Positions 1 through 5,906 of a stretch of DNA of 8,177 nucleotides are shown here, piece by piece. Origin of the DNA: Oscillospiraceae bacterium (GTDB lineage: Bacteria; Bacillota; Clostridia; Oscillospirales; Oscillospiraceae); contig JAHHSD010000063.1 in the NCBI GenBank assembly GCA_020025425.1, forward strand, positions 1 through 8,177, written 5' to 3'. The translations under genes were made by a program, and so were the position numbers. How positions within the stretch are numbered: position 1 is the stretch's first letter; every line of letters begins with the position of its first letter. Below the pieces are notes generated by a model, which worked only from the letters and a program-made list of their open reading frames with translations, had not been told where the DNA came from and did no database searches.

Positions 1-231
1 GCCCTGGCGGGGGTGGAGGGTCAGGCCCTTGGCGCAGATGCCGCCCAGCTCGGACAGGTCAAAGAACTGGTTGTACTCCCGGCCGAAGCCGAAGGTGCCG
101 GAGGCCACCACAACGGGGTTCTTCATCTTCATGCCGGCCAGCTCCACGGACAGGTCTACCTGCTCGGGGGTGATGGGGCCGGGCTTGCAGTTATTGGCTG
201 CCGTTGGGAGATACTGAAACTTCTCAGGCAT
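1..231 (-). CDS. pyrD: Dihydroorotate dehydrogenase B (NAD+), catalytic subunit PyrD, N-terminal part
   Basis: Partial gene: 77 N-terminal codons are present and the rest lies beyond the left edge. The class 1B enzyme is FMN-dependent and cytosolic; it oxidises dihydroorotate to orotate and passes electrons through PyrK to NAD+. Visible family signatures are KNPVVVASGTFGFG (about residues 37-50) at the start of the TIM barrel and the FMN-side CAKGLTLHPRQG near residues 67-77. The ATG at 231 is chosen because a GGAGGT Shine-Dalgarno lies about 8-9 bases upstream, inside the end of pyrK. The gene overlaps the pyrK stop by 8 bp, suggesting translational coupling of the two partner subunits. About 28 residues precede the point (LSVELAG) where many PyrD proteins begin, so the N-terminus is somewhat extended. 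Family assignment is secure; only the start is slightly open. Confidence 0.95.
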   Translation of the reverse strand, partial: MPEKFQYLPTAANNCKPGPITPEQVDLSVELAGMKMKNPVVVASGTFGFGREYNQFFDLSELGGICAKGLTLHPRQG

Positions 232-1000
232 CCCAATCCACCTCCTCAGCGTCAAATACAGGGCCGTCCTTGCAGGCGTGCTTGCGGGTGCCGTCCTTCA
301 TGTCGCAGGCACACACCAGACATGCGCCGATGCCGCAGCCCATCCGCTCCTCCATGGAGACCTGGACGGGCACACCGAACTCTTTGGCGGCCAGATAGAC
401 GTTTTTCAGCATGGGCTTGGGGCCGCAGGCCAGGACGGCGTCGTAGCTCTTGTCCTGGCTCAGCTCCTCACGGACCAGAGCGTCCACATAGCCGTGGTGG
501 CCGAAGGAGCCGTCATCGGTGGCATAGAGCACCTTCTGACACTCATCCTGGAACAGGTCCGTCAAAATCATCTTGTCCTTGCTGCGGAAGCCCAGAATGG
601 CGGTGCAGCTGCCCGGGCAGGCCTGGGCGCAGCCGTACATGGGGGGCACACCGATGCCGCCGCCCACCAGCAGGTAGCGGCCCTTAGGCTTCACGGTGAA
701 GCCGTTGCCCAGCATACCCATCACGTCCAGATACTCGCCTTCTTCTCTCTGGGCCAGCCACTGGGTGCCCTCGCCCCGGACCTCGAACACGATGGACAGC
801 AGGTCCTCGGGCTGGTCCTCTGCGCAGGTACAGACGGAGATGGGGCGGCGGAGGAGCAGTCCCTCGCCGCACTTGATGTGGACAAACTGTCCGGGGCCCT
901 TACAGGAGGTGCGGACCATGTCCCCCACCTCCAGGGTCATCCAGACCGCGTCCCCCATCTGCCTTTTATGAACAATTTTGCATTTACGCTCTACTTTCAT
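224..1000 (-). CDS. pyrK: Dihydroorotate dehydrogenase B electron transfer subunit PyrK
   Basis: PyrK carries FAD and a [2Fe-2S] cluster and moves electrons from the FMN of PyrD to NAD+. At 258 residues it has normal family length. It shows the ferredoxin-reductase-like layout: an N-terminal FAD-binding barrel with RRPIS (residues 51-55) and GEGT (77-80), an NAD-binding domain with GGGIGVPP (113-120) and ACGPKPML (191-198), and a C-terminal cluster motif CGIGACLVC followed by HACKDGPVF. The likely cluster ligands are C222, C227, C230 and C243. The start ATG is 13 bp downstream of the pyrF stop, with only a modest site (AAGGCGGG) before it. Its stop overlaps the pyrD start. The direct pyrK-pyrD pairing marks the PyrD here as the NAD-linked class 1B form. 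Confidence 0.97.
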   Translation of the reverse strand: MKVERKCKIVHKRQMGDAVWMTLEVGDMVRTSCKGPGQFVHIKCGEGLLLRRPISVCTCAEDQPEDLLSIVFEVRGEGTQWLAQREEGEYLDVMGMLGNGFTVKPKGRYLLVGGGIGVPPMYGCAQACPGSCTAILGFRSKDKMILTDLFQDECQKVLYATDDGSFGHHGYVDALVREELSQDKSYDAVLACGPKPMLKNVYLAAKEFGVPVQVSMEERMGCGIGACLVCACDMKDGTRKHACKDGPVFDAEEVDWDA

Positions 1001-1013
1001 GGTTCAGCCCGCC

Positions 1014-1940
1014 TTACTCAAAGGAAGTGTATTGGCAGATGTCGTCCCGCATGGCCAGAGCCGCATTGCGGGCGGCCTCCTGGTAGTCATGGCCGTCGCC
1101 GCCGGTCTTTTTCCAGGCGCACATGATGCCCCGGGAGGAGTTGACGATAGCGCCCTTGCCCCCCTTATGGAAGGCAAACTTCACGTCCTCGGCGGTGCCG
1201 CCCTGGGCGCCGTAGCCGGGGACCAGCAGGAAGGTGTGGGGCATCATGCTCCGGATCTCTGCCAGCTCGGCGGGGTGGGTGGCCCCGGTGACCGCACCGA
1301 TGCGGGTGTAGCCGTACTTGCCCTCGGTGCCGGCCCCCAGCCGCTCCAGCAGGCGGGCCATGACGCCAAAGACCTGTCCGCCCACCTTAACCCCCACGTC
1401 CTGCAGCTCGTTGGAGCTGGGGTTGGAGGTCTTGACCAGGGCAAAGACGGTCTTATCCTCGGCCTTGGCGGCCTCCAGGAAGGGGTTGATGGAGTCGCTG
1501 CCCATGTAGCCGTTGAGGGTGACGCAGTCGGCGTCGAAGCTCTTGTAGGTCTTGCCCTCGATGCTGGCGCCGCTGAGCCAGCCCTCGGCGTAGGCGGTGG
1601 CGGTGGAGCCGATGTCGCCGCGCTTGATATCGGCGATGACGTACAGACCCTTGCTCTTGGCGTACTTGATGGTGCGCTCCAGCATCTCCATGCCCTGCCA
1701 GCCCAGGTTCTCATAGTAGGCGGACTGGGGCTTGACCGCGGGGACGATGTCGCACAGGGCGTCCATCAGGCCCACATTAAACTGATAGATGGCCTCGGCG
1801 GCACCCTTCAGACCCTCGCCGTACTGGGCATAGGCCTCCTTGCGGATGTGCTCGGGCACATACTCGATGCGGGCGTCCAGCCCGGCCACGGTGGGGTTCT
1901 TCTTCTCTAAGATCTTGTCCTGTAAAATATCAAAAGACAT
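1014..1940 (-). CDS. pyrF: Orotidine 5'-phosphate decarboxylase, type 2 (PyrF)
   Basis: This enzyme decarboxylates OMP to UMP, the last step of de novo pyrimidine synthesis. The signature DIKRGDIGSTATAYA (residues 104-118) contains the catalytic Asp-x-Lys-x-x-Asp set (D104, K106, D109). Further active-site elements are GLDAR (20-24), AVKPQ (68-72), VPGYGAQGG (240-248) and NSSRGI (267-272), the last being a phosphate-binding segment. At 308 residues it is longer than the ~230-residue E. coli/Bacillus-type enzyme and matches the longer subfamily 2 OMP decarboxylases known from actinobacteria, myxobacteria and many clostridia. The ATG at 1940 is preceded by a GAGGG site. It lies 35 bp downstream of the pyrC stop and 13 bp upstream of pyrK, so it is an inner operon gene without a visible promoter of its own. 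Confidence 0.97.
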   Translation of the reverse strand: MSFDILQDKILEKKNPTVAGLDARIEYVPEHIRKEAYAQYGEGLKGAAEAIYQFNVGLMDALCDIVPAVKPQSAYYENLGWQGMEMLERTIKYAKSKGLYVIADIKRGDIGSTATAYAEGWLSGASIEGKTYKSFDADCVTLNGYMGSDSINPFLEAAKAEDKTVFALVKTSNPSSNELQDVGVKVGGQVFGVMARLLERLGAGTEGKYGYTRIGAVTGATHPAELAEIRSMMPHTFLLVPGYGAQGGTAEDVKFAFHKGGKGAIVNSSRGIMCAWKKTGGDGHDYQEAARNAALAMRDDICQYTSFE

Positions 1941-1975
1941 GGTAAAATTCCCTCTCTCTTCAGATTGCGTCTATA

Positions 1976-3256
1976 TTACTGCTCGTCCTGATAGATGACC
2001 TTGCCGCCTACGATGGTGTACTTCACCTTTCCCTTCACGGTCCGGCCGGCGAAGGGGGTGTTCCGGCCCTTGGAGGCGAACTTCTCCGGGTCGATGACCC
2101 ACTCCTCATCGGGGTCAAAAATGGTGATGTCGGCGTCGCTGCCCAGGCTCAGCCGGCCCTTCTGCAGGTGCAGGATGGCGGCGGGGTTGGCGGTCATGCG
2201 GCGGATGATATCGGGCAGCTCCATCTTGCCGGTGTGGTAGAGCTGGGTCAGGGTGATGGCCAGGGAGGTCTCCAGGCCCACCATGCCGCTCATGGCGCGG
2301 GGCAGGCTGCGCTGCTTCTCCTCCAGGGCGTGGGGGGCGTGGTCGGTGGCGATGGCGTCGATGGTGCCGTCCTTCAGGCCGGCAATGATGCCCTTCACGT
2401 CCTTCTCGGTGCGCAGCGGGGGATTGACCCGGGCCATGGGGCCCTTGGTCAGGATCTCGTCCTCAGTGAGGGTGAAGTACTGGGGGCAGGTCTCGCAGGT
2501 GATCTGCACCCCCTTCTTCTTCATCTTGCGCACGATGTCCACGGCCCGGGCGGTGGAGATGTGGCAGACGTGGACGGCGGTGTGGGTCTCCTCGGCCAGC
2601 ATTGCGTCCCGCATGACCACCAGCTCCTCGGCGATGGCGGGGCGGCCCTCCAGCCACAGCTGGCGGGAGACGCTTCCCTCGTTCACCGCCCGGCCGGCCA
2701 CCATGTGGGTGTCCTCGCAGTGGGCCAGGATGGGCATGCCCTGGCGGCTGGCCTTCAGCAGGGCGTCCCGCATCAGGTTGGCGTCGTCGATGTTGTTGCC
2801 GTCGTCAGACAGGGCCACCGCACCGGCCTTCTTCAGCGCCTCGGCGTCGGTCAGCTCCTTGCCCTTCAGCCCAACGGAAACCGCACCGATGGGATAGACA
2901 TGGACACCGCAGCCGGCGGCGGCCTTCTCCTTCACATAAGTGATCTGCTCGGGCGTATCCAGCACCGGCAGCGTATTGGCCATGCAGGCCATGGAGGTCA
3001 CGCCGCCGCGGGCGGCAGCCAGGGCTCCGGTGTGGATGTCCTCCTTATAGGTGAGGCCGGGGTCCCGCAGATGGACGTGCATATCCACCAGACCGGGGCA
3101 GACCACCAGCCCTTTGGCATTGATGACCTGGTCGGCCTCGGTCTCCAGCCCCCGCTCGATCAGTGCAACCTTTCCATTTTCAACCAGCAGGTCGGATAGG
3201 GTCACAGTCCCGCTGATGGGGTCCACGATCCGACCGCTTTTGATCAATAATTTCAT
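1976..3256 (-). CDS. pyrC: Dihydroorotase, class I (PyrC)
   Basis: Cytosolic zinc amidohydrolase that interconverts carbamoyl-aspartate and dihydroorotate. From the chosen start it has 426 residues, typical of class I dihydroorotase. Visible metal and substrate motifs are DMHVHLRDPG (H60, H62, R64), LSDDG (D151/D152), AHCED (H179), HVCHIST (H232) and ATDHAPH (D305, H306, H309), then GMVGLET (324-330) before the C-terminal strand domain. The Asn-containing loop reads CMANT rather than the commoner CMPNT, and the usual PHH reads PQY; the metal ligands are intact. The reading frame is open upstream to an ATG at 3310, but that codon has no Shine-Dalgarno. The ATG at 3256 has GGAGG 9 bases before it and begins with the expected MKLLIKSGRIVDP. 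First gene of the pyrC-F-K-D operon. Confidence 0.97.
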   Translation of the reverse strand: MKLLIKSGRIVDPISGTVTLSDLLVENGKVALIERGLETEADQVINAKGLVVCPGLVDMHVHLRDPGLTYKEDIHTGALAAARGGVTSMACMANTLPVLDTPEQITYVKEKAAAGCGVHVYPIGAVSVGLKGKELTDAEALKKAGAVALSDDGNNIDDANLMRDALLKASRQGMPILAHCEDTHMVAGRAVNEGSVSRQLWLEGRPAIAEELVVMRDAMLAEETHTAVHVCHISTARAVDIVRKMKKKGVQITCETCPQYFTLTEDEILTKGPMARVNPPLRTEKDVKGIIAGLKDGTIDAIATDHAPHALEEKQRSLPRAMSGMVGLETSLAITLTQLYHTGKMELPDIIRRMTANPAAILHLQKGRLSLGSDADITIFDPDEEWVIDPEKFASKGRNTPFAGRTVKGKVKYTIVGGKVIYQDEQ

Positions 3257-3334
3257 GGTAATTTCCTCCAGCTGCCCTTCGCCAGTCAAAAAACCTGCCT
3301 GCGTATCCATTTCGGGCGTAATTTTCTAGTTTTA

Positions 3335-3363
3335 ATTATACCGGAATACGCAGAATTTAGCAA
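3335..3363 (-). promoter_or_regulatory. Promoter of the pyrCFKD operon
   Basis: On the minus strand a perfect TATAAT (3340-3335) sits 17 bp downstream of TTGCTA (3363-3358), which matches four of six -35 consensus bases. Transcription should begin near 3328, giving a leader of about 70 nt before the pyrC start. I see no PyrR-binding loop or attenuator hairpin with a T-tract in that leader. The call is by eye. Confidence 0.7.
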
Positions 3364-3441
3364 CGCATATTTGCTCCGTTTGGGGAAGAATAATGACAGA
3401 AGGAGCGGTTTTTCATCTGCTCCCGAAAAGAGGTGATAAGG

Positions 3442-3609
3442 ATGAACAGCACGAATTTTCTCCTTGGCATGACCGCAGGGCTGGTGGCGGGGACCGTTCT
3501 GGGCATGAGTGTCTCCCCCTCTCGCCGTGAGATCAAGCACGCCGCGCATAAGGCGGCCAAAACCGTCACGGACGCGGTGGAAAATCTGACTGAGGCCATG
3601 GGCCTGTAA
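3442..3609 (+). CDS. Small glycine-zipper membrane protein (YtxH-like), function unknown
   Basis: A 55-codon gene with AGAGGTGA about 6 bases before its ATG, and a strong terminator immediately after its stop. The protein starts MNSTNFLLG and has one hydrophobic segment (about residues 5-23) with four glycines exactly four residues apart (G9, G13, G17, G21), a glycine zipper suited to helix packing in the membrane. A basic stretch (SRREIKHAAHKAAK, 28-40) follows, which by the positive-inside rule puts the C-terminus in the cytoplasm, then an amphipathic tail ending in EAMGL. Small proteins of this style, sometimes labelled YtxH-like, are common in clostridia and have no settled function. It is divergent from pyrC; no clear promoter of its own could be fixed. 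Confidence 0.82.
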   Translation: MNSTNFLLGMTAGLVAGTVLGMSVSPSRREIKHAAHKAAKTVTDAVENLTEAMGL

Positions 3610-3612
3610 CCG

Positions 3613-3652
3613 AAAAGGGGCGCACCGCGGACAACCGCAGTGCGCCCCTTTT
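3613..3652. terminator. Bidirectional intrinsic terminator between the small membrane gene and sfsA
   Basis: A perfect 13-bp outer stem (3613-3625 with 3640-3652) encloses one mismatch and a further 4-bp GCGG/CCGC stem with an ACAA loop. The arm ends give TTTT on both strands. It starts 4 bp after the plus-strand stop and lies 2 bp from the sfsA stop, so it serves both converging genes. Confidence 0.9.
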
Positions 3653-3653
3653 G

Positions 3654-4346
3654 TTACAGCCGGATCTCCACCGGCCCGGCGATCTCCAGCCCGTCGGGCT
3701 CCACCAGGCACCGGACTGCCAGCAGCTCCACCCCCGCCGCCGCGGCCCGCTCCAGGGCCTGGGCGAACTCCGGGTGGGTCGCCCGATTGGGGGTAAAGTA
3801 CTTCGCCCTGTCCATCTGGATGACAAAGCAGGCCGCCGCCTCGTAGCCCGCCTGGTGGGCCAGCACCAGCTCCTCCAGGTGCTTTACCCCGCGCTGGGTG
3901 GGGGCGTCCGGGAAAAGGAGCACCCCGTTTTCCTCCAGCGTGACCCCCTTGATCTCCACAAATCCCCGCTTTTCTGACGACTCCCAGTAATAATCAAACC
4001 TTGAATTACCATATGTAGTCTCCGGGCGGAGCAAAGTCAGGTCCGGACGGAAGCCGCCCCCCTCCGCCCACTCCCCGAACACCCGGTTTGGGGCCTGGGA
4101 ATCCATATTGATCAGCAGCGGCCCCTCGGCCGTCTCCTTCTCCACTGCGATCAGGTCGAACCGGGTCTTGCGGGCCGGATTGTCGCTCTCGCTGAGATAG
4201 ACCCTGGCCCCGGGGACCAGCAGCTCCCGGCACCGGCCGGTGTTCTTGACATGACAGATCTGGACGCCCTCCCCGGTCTCCACATGGGCGATAAAGCGGT
4301 TGGGGCGCTTCAGAAAAATGCCGGGACAGATTTTGGAATAGCGCAT
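3654..4346 (-). CDS. sfsA: DNA/RNA nuclease SfsA (sugar fermentation stimulation protein family)
   Basis: The 230-residue protein has normal SfsA length and the family motifs in order: HVKNTGRCRELL (residues 32-43), a Gln-Ala-Pro-Asn segment (SQAPNRVF, 83-90), GNSRFD (113-118), FVEIKGVTLE (129-138), FPDAPTQRGVKHL (145-157) and FTPNRATHPEFA (184-195). D118, E131 and K133 fit a PD-(D/E)XK-type nuclease centre, after an N-terminal OB-like region. E. coli SfsA was first found through an effect on maltose genes and later described as a nuclease; its cellular role is not settled. The ATG at 4346 has GAGGAG upstream. The gene lies only 51 bp from the stop of the upstream flavin reductase-rubredoxin gene, with a hairpin between and no clear promoter, so read-through transcription is likely. 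Confidence 0.95.
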   Translation of the reverse strand: MRYSKICPGIFLKRPNRFIAHVETGEGVQICHVKNTGRCRELLVPGARVYLSESDNPARKTRFDLIAVEKETAEGPLLINMDSQAPNRVFGEWAEGGGFRPDLTLLRPETTYGNSRFDYYWESSEKRGFVEIKGVTLEENGVLLFPDAPTQRGVKHLEELVLAHQAGYEAAACFVIQMDRAKYFTPNRATHPEFAQALERAAAAGVELLAVRCLVEPDGLEIAGPVEIRL

Positions 4347-4366
4347 GGTTTCTCCTCACATAAAAG

Positions 4367-4390
4367 CTGGGCCGCCCAAAGGCGGCCCAG
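4367..4390 (-). terminator. Hairpin after the flavin reductase-rubredoxin gene
   Basis: A perfect 10-bp GC-rich stem CTGGGCCGCC/GGCGGCCCAG with a 4-nt loop begins 7 bp after the stop at 4398. On the minus strand it is followed by CTTTTATG, a short T-tract. It looks like a weak-to-moderate terminator and lies directly before the sfsA ribosome binding site, so it may set how much transcription reaches sfsA. Confidence 0.7.
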
Positions 4391-4397
4391 AACGGAT

Positions 4398-5021
4398 TTA
4401 CAGCTTGACAAACTTATCCCGGGGTGCCCGGCAGATGGGACACCGGTAGTCATCGGGCAAAGTCTCCCGCTCGGCAATATAGCCGCAGACGGTGCAGCGC
4501 CAGCCGAAGTTCTCCTCCAGCGTGCGGATCACAGTGGCGGTAGGGGGCGTAGTGCCGCCGCCGTTCTTGAAATAGTCCACCGTCAGGGCGGCGCCATCGC
4601 TGAGCACCTCGGCCTCCGTGACCTCGGCCACATAGAGCATATAGGTCCCCAGATCCAGCTTGTCCACCACCTTGCAGCTGATGCGGGCCAGGGCATAGTC
4701 CTTCACATAGGGGTTGCCGGCGCCGTCCACGCCCACATCCAGCCCCTGGAACTTGTCGGTGACCCGGCCGGACTTGTAGCCAAACAGATTGACCAGGTCC
4801 TTGGGGGTCTCCTGATCCAGCACCGTTGCCGCGAAGCTGCCCGCGGCCTCGATGGCCCGGAAGGTCTCGTTGCTCTTGTTCACGGTCAGGGTGAACTTAT
4901 AGGGCATCGAGGAGGTGGCCTGGTGCAGGGAGTTGACGATACAGCCCTGATACTTGCCCTCGACAGAGGCTCCCACAATGAACATACCATAGTTGATTCG
5001 GTTGAACGCTTTGCGATCCAT
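4398..5021 (-). CDS. Flavin reductase domain-rubredoxin fusion (high-molecular-weight rubredoxin-like)
   Basis: The 207-residue protein has an N-terminal flavin-reductase-like (split-barrel, FMN-binding) domain, about residues 1-165, and a C-terminal rubredoxin-like domain, about 172-207. The first domain shows YGMFIVGA (11-18) and GCIVNSLHQATS (26-37). The second has WRCTVCGY (174-181) and YRCPICRAP (192-200), giving four iron-ligand cysteines: C176, C179, C194 and C197. The gap between the two Cys pairs is short (14 residues), like the rubredoxin domain of rubrerythrin rather than free rubredoxin. This architecture matches Hrb of Moorella, which passes electrons from NADH to the flavodiiron protein FprA for NO or O2 detoxification. 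No FprA is present here, so the partner is unknown. AGGAGGG lies 6-7 bases before the ATG. Its own promoter lies upstream, divergent from the DUF1643 gene. Confidence 0.92.
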   Translation of the reverse strand: MDRKAFNRINYGMFIVGASVEGKYQGCIVNSLHQATSSMPYKFTLTVNKSNETFRAIEAAGSFAATVLDQETPKDLVNLFGYKSGRVTDKFQGLDVGVDGAGNPYVKDYALARISCKVVDKLDLGTYMLYVAEVTEAEVLSDGAALTVDYFKNGGGTTPPTATVIRTLEENFGWRCTVCGYIAERETLPDDYRCPICRAPRDKFVKL

Positions 5022-5066
5022 AAAATCCCTCCTAAAAAATTATCAGTAATTATTCTCGTTAATGTT

Positions 5067-5095
5067 ATAGTATCGGATTCCTTCTGAAATGTCAA
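5067..5095 (-). promoter_or_regulatory. Promoter of the flavin reductase-rubredoxin gene
   Basis: A consensus TTGACA (5095-5090) lies 17 bp upstream of TACTAT (5072-5067, four of six -10 matches) on the minus strand. An overlapping TATAAC (5069-5064) gives a poorer 20-bp spacing. The leader is about 40 nt and AT-rich; I could not identify a convincing PerR, Rex or other operator in it. Confidence 0.6.
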
Positions 5096-5124
5096 GTGTT
5101 TTTTGTCATTTGTACAGCTTTTTC

Positions 5125-5153
5125 TTGCTTCTTTTCGCCTTTTCTGTTATATT
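5125..5153 (+). promoter_or_regulatory. Extended -10 promoter of the DUF1643 gene
   Basis: TATATT (5148-5153) is preceded by TGT, giving an extended -10 element. TTGCTT lies 17 bp upstream (5125-5130) and matches only the TTG of the consensus. Transcription would begin near 5160, leaving a short leader that contains the AAGGAGGT ribosome binding site (5169-5176). Confidence 0.55.
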
Positions 5154-5182
5154 CAGCCTATCAGAAGCAAGGAGGTCCGCCC

Positions 5183-5818
5183 ATGCACATCCCAACCTGT
5201 CAGACCAGCGACCTGGAGCTGGTTCACTTTCAGCCGGCGCTGGAGGAGGCCAACCGCCCCAACGACCGCTATGACGTGGACAAGTGGCTCTATGTCCCCA
5301 ATTTTTATTCCGAATACCGTTACATCCTGGGCACGCGGGGTGTCAAGCCCCTGATCTGTGTGGGCATCAACCCCTCTACCGCCGCGCCCGACGACCTGGA
5401 CAACACCCTGAAATCTGTGGAACGGATCGCCCTCCACAACGGATACGACAGTTTTTTGATGTTCAACGTCTACGCCCAGCGGGCCACCAACCCGGATGAC
5501 ATGGAGCAGGAGTACAACCAGGCGCTCCACGAGGAGAATCTGGAGGCCTTTGACTATGCCCTGTCCCTGGACCGGGCGGGCTCCCCCGCTGTCTGGGCCG
5601 CCTGGGGGACCATCATTGAGAAGCGCCCCTATCTGCCCCAATGCGTCCAGGACATGATTGAAGTGGGCGTCCGCCGCAATGCCCAGTGGTTCAGCGCCGG
5701 GAAATGCTCCAAGAAGGGCCATCCCCACCATCCGCTCTACCTGCGCAAGGACAGCCCTCTGGACCCCTTTGACATCCGCGGCTATCTGGATCAGGTTCTG
5801 CCGGTCAGCGCCCGGTAA
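5183..5818 (+). CDS. DUF1643 domain-containing protein
   Basis: A 211-residue cytosolic protein with no signal peptide or membrane segment. It carries the DUF1643 hallmarks: ICVGINPSTA (residues 58-67), a conserved DNT (73-75), FNVYAQRATNP (94-104), AVWAAWGTI (136-144) and a C-terminal GHPHHPLYL (179-187). The biochemical function of the family is not established to my knowledge. The motif order resembles uracil-DNA glycosylases, discussed as a finding. The ATG at 5183 is preferred because AAGGAGGT lies 6 bases upstream. The frame is open further upstream to 5096, but that part spans the predicted promoter and encodes an unlikely Phe/Ser-rich stretch. It stands alone, divergent from the flavin reductase-rubredoxin gene and convergent with the lipoprotein gene. 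Confidence 0.9.
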   Translation: MHIPTCQTSDLELVHFQPALEEANRPNDRYDVDKWLYVPNFYSEYRYILGTRGVKPLICVGINPSTAAPDDLDNTLKSVERIALHNGYDSFLMFNVYAQRATNPDDMEQEYNQALHEENLEAFDYALSLDRAGSPAVWAAWGTIIEKRPYLPQCVQDMIEVGVRRNAQWFSAGKCSKKGHPHHPLYLRKDSPLDPFDIRGYLDQVLPVSAR

Positions 5819-5840
5819 CCGGGCTCACTCAATCAATAAA

Positions 5841-5872
5841 AAAACCGCTGTCCATTTTTGGACAGCGGTTTT
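5841..5872. terminator. Bidirectional intrinsic terminator between the DUF1643 and lipoprotein genes
   Basis: A perfect 14-bp stem (5841-5854 with 5859-5872) closes on a TTTT loop. The minus-strand side continues as seven Ts, making it a strong terminator for the lipoprotein gene. The plus side ends TTTTCTCATTTT and serves the DUF1643 gene, whose stop is 22 bp away. Confidence 0.93.
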
Positions 5873-5906
5873 CTCATTTTACACAGTGCGTCCGGGGCTG
5901 GTTGGA

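Noticed and set aside
278..1126. Plus-strand open frame of 282 codons antisense to pyrK
   Set aside because: Same antisense shadow pattern, crosses the pyrK/pyrF junction, and has no recognisable motif.
978..1910. Long plus-strand open frame of 310 codons antisense to pyrF
   Set aside because: Composition is Gly/Ala/Leu/Val-rich with no domain, and it mirrors the third-position GC bias of pyrF on the opposite strand.
2168..3199. Long plus-strand open frame of 343 codons antisense to pyrC
   Set aside because: Low-complexity Gly/His/Val/Gln composition, no ribosome binding site, fully inside a certain gene; it is an antisense shadow of GC-rich codons.
3257..3310. 18-codon upstream extension of PyrC starting at the ATG at 3310
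   Set aside because: No Shine-Dalgarno before that ATG, and the added residues have no counterpart in dihydroorotases, whereas 3256 has GGAGG and the canonical N-terminus.
5096..5182. Upstream extension of the DUF1643 protein
   Set aside because: It runs through the predicted promoter, lacks a ribosome binding site, and would add a Phe/Ser-rich stretch foreign to the family.
5153..5731. Minus-strand open frame of 192 codons opposite the DUF1643 gene
   Set aside because: Antisense shadow with no motif; the plus-strand frame has clear family signatures.
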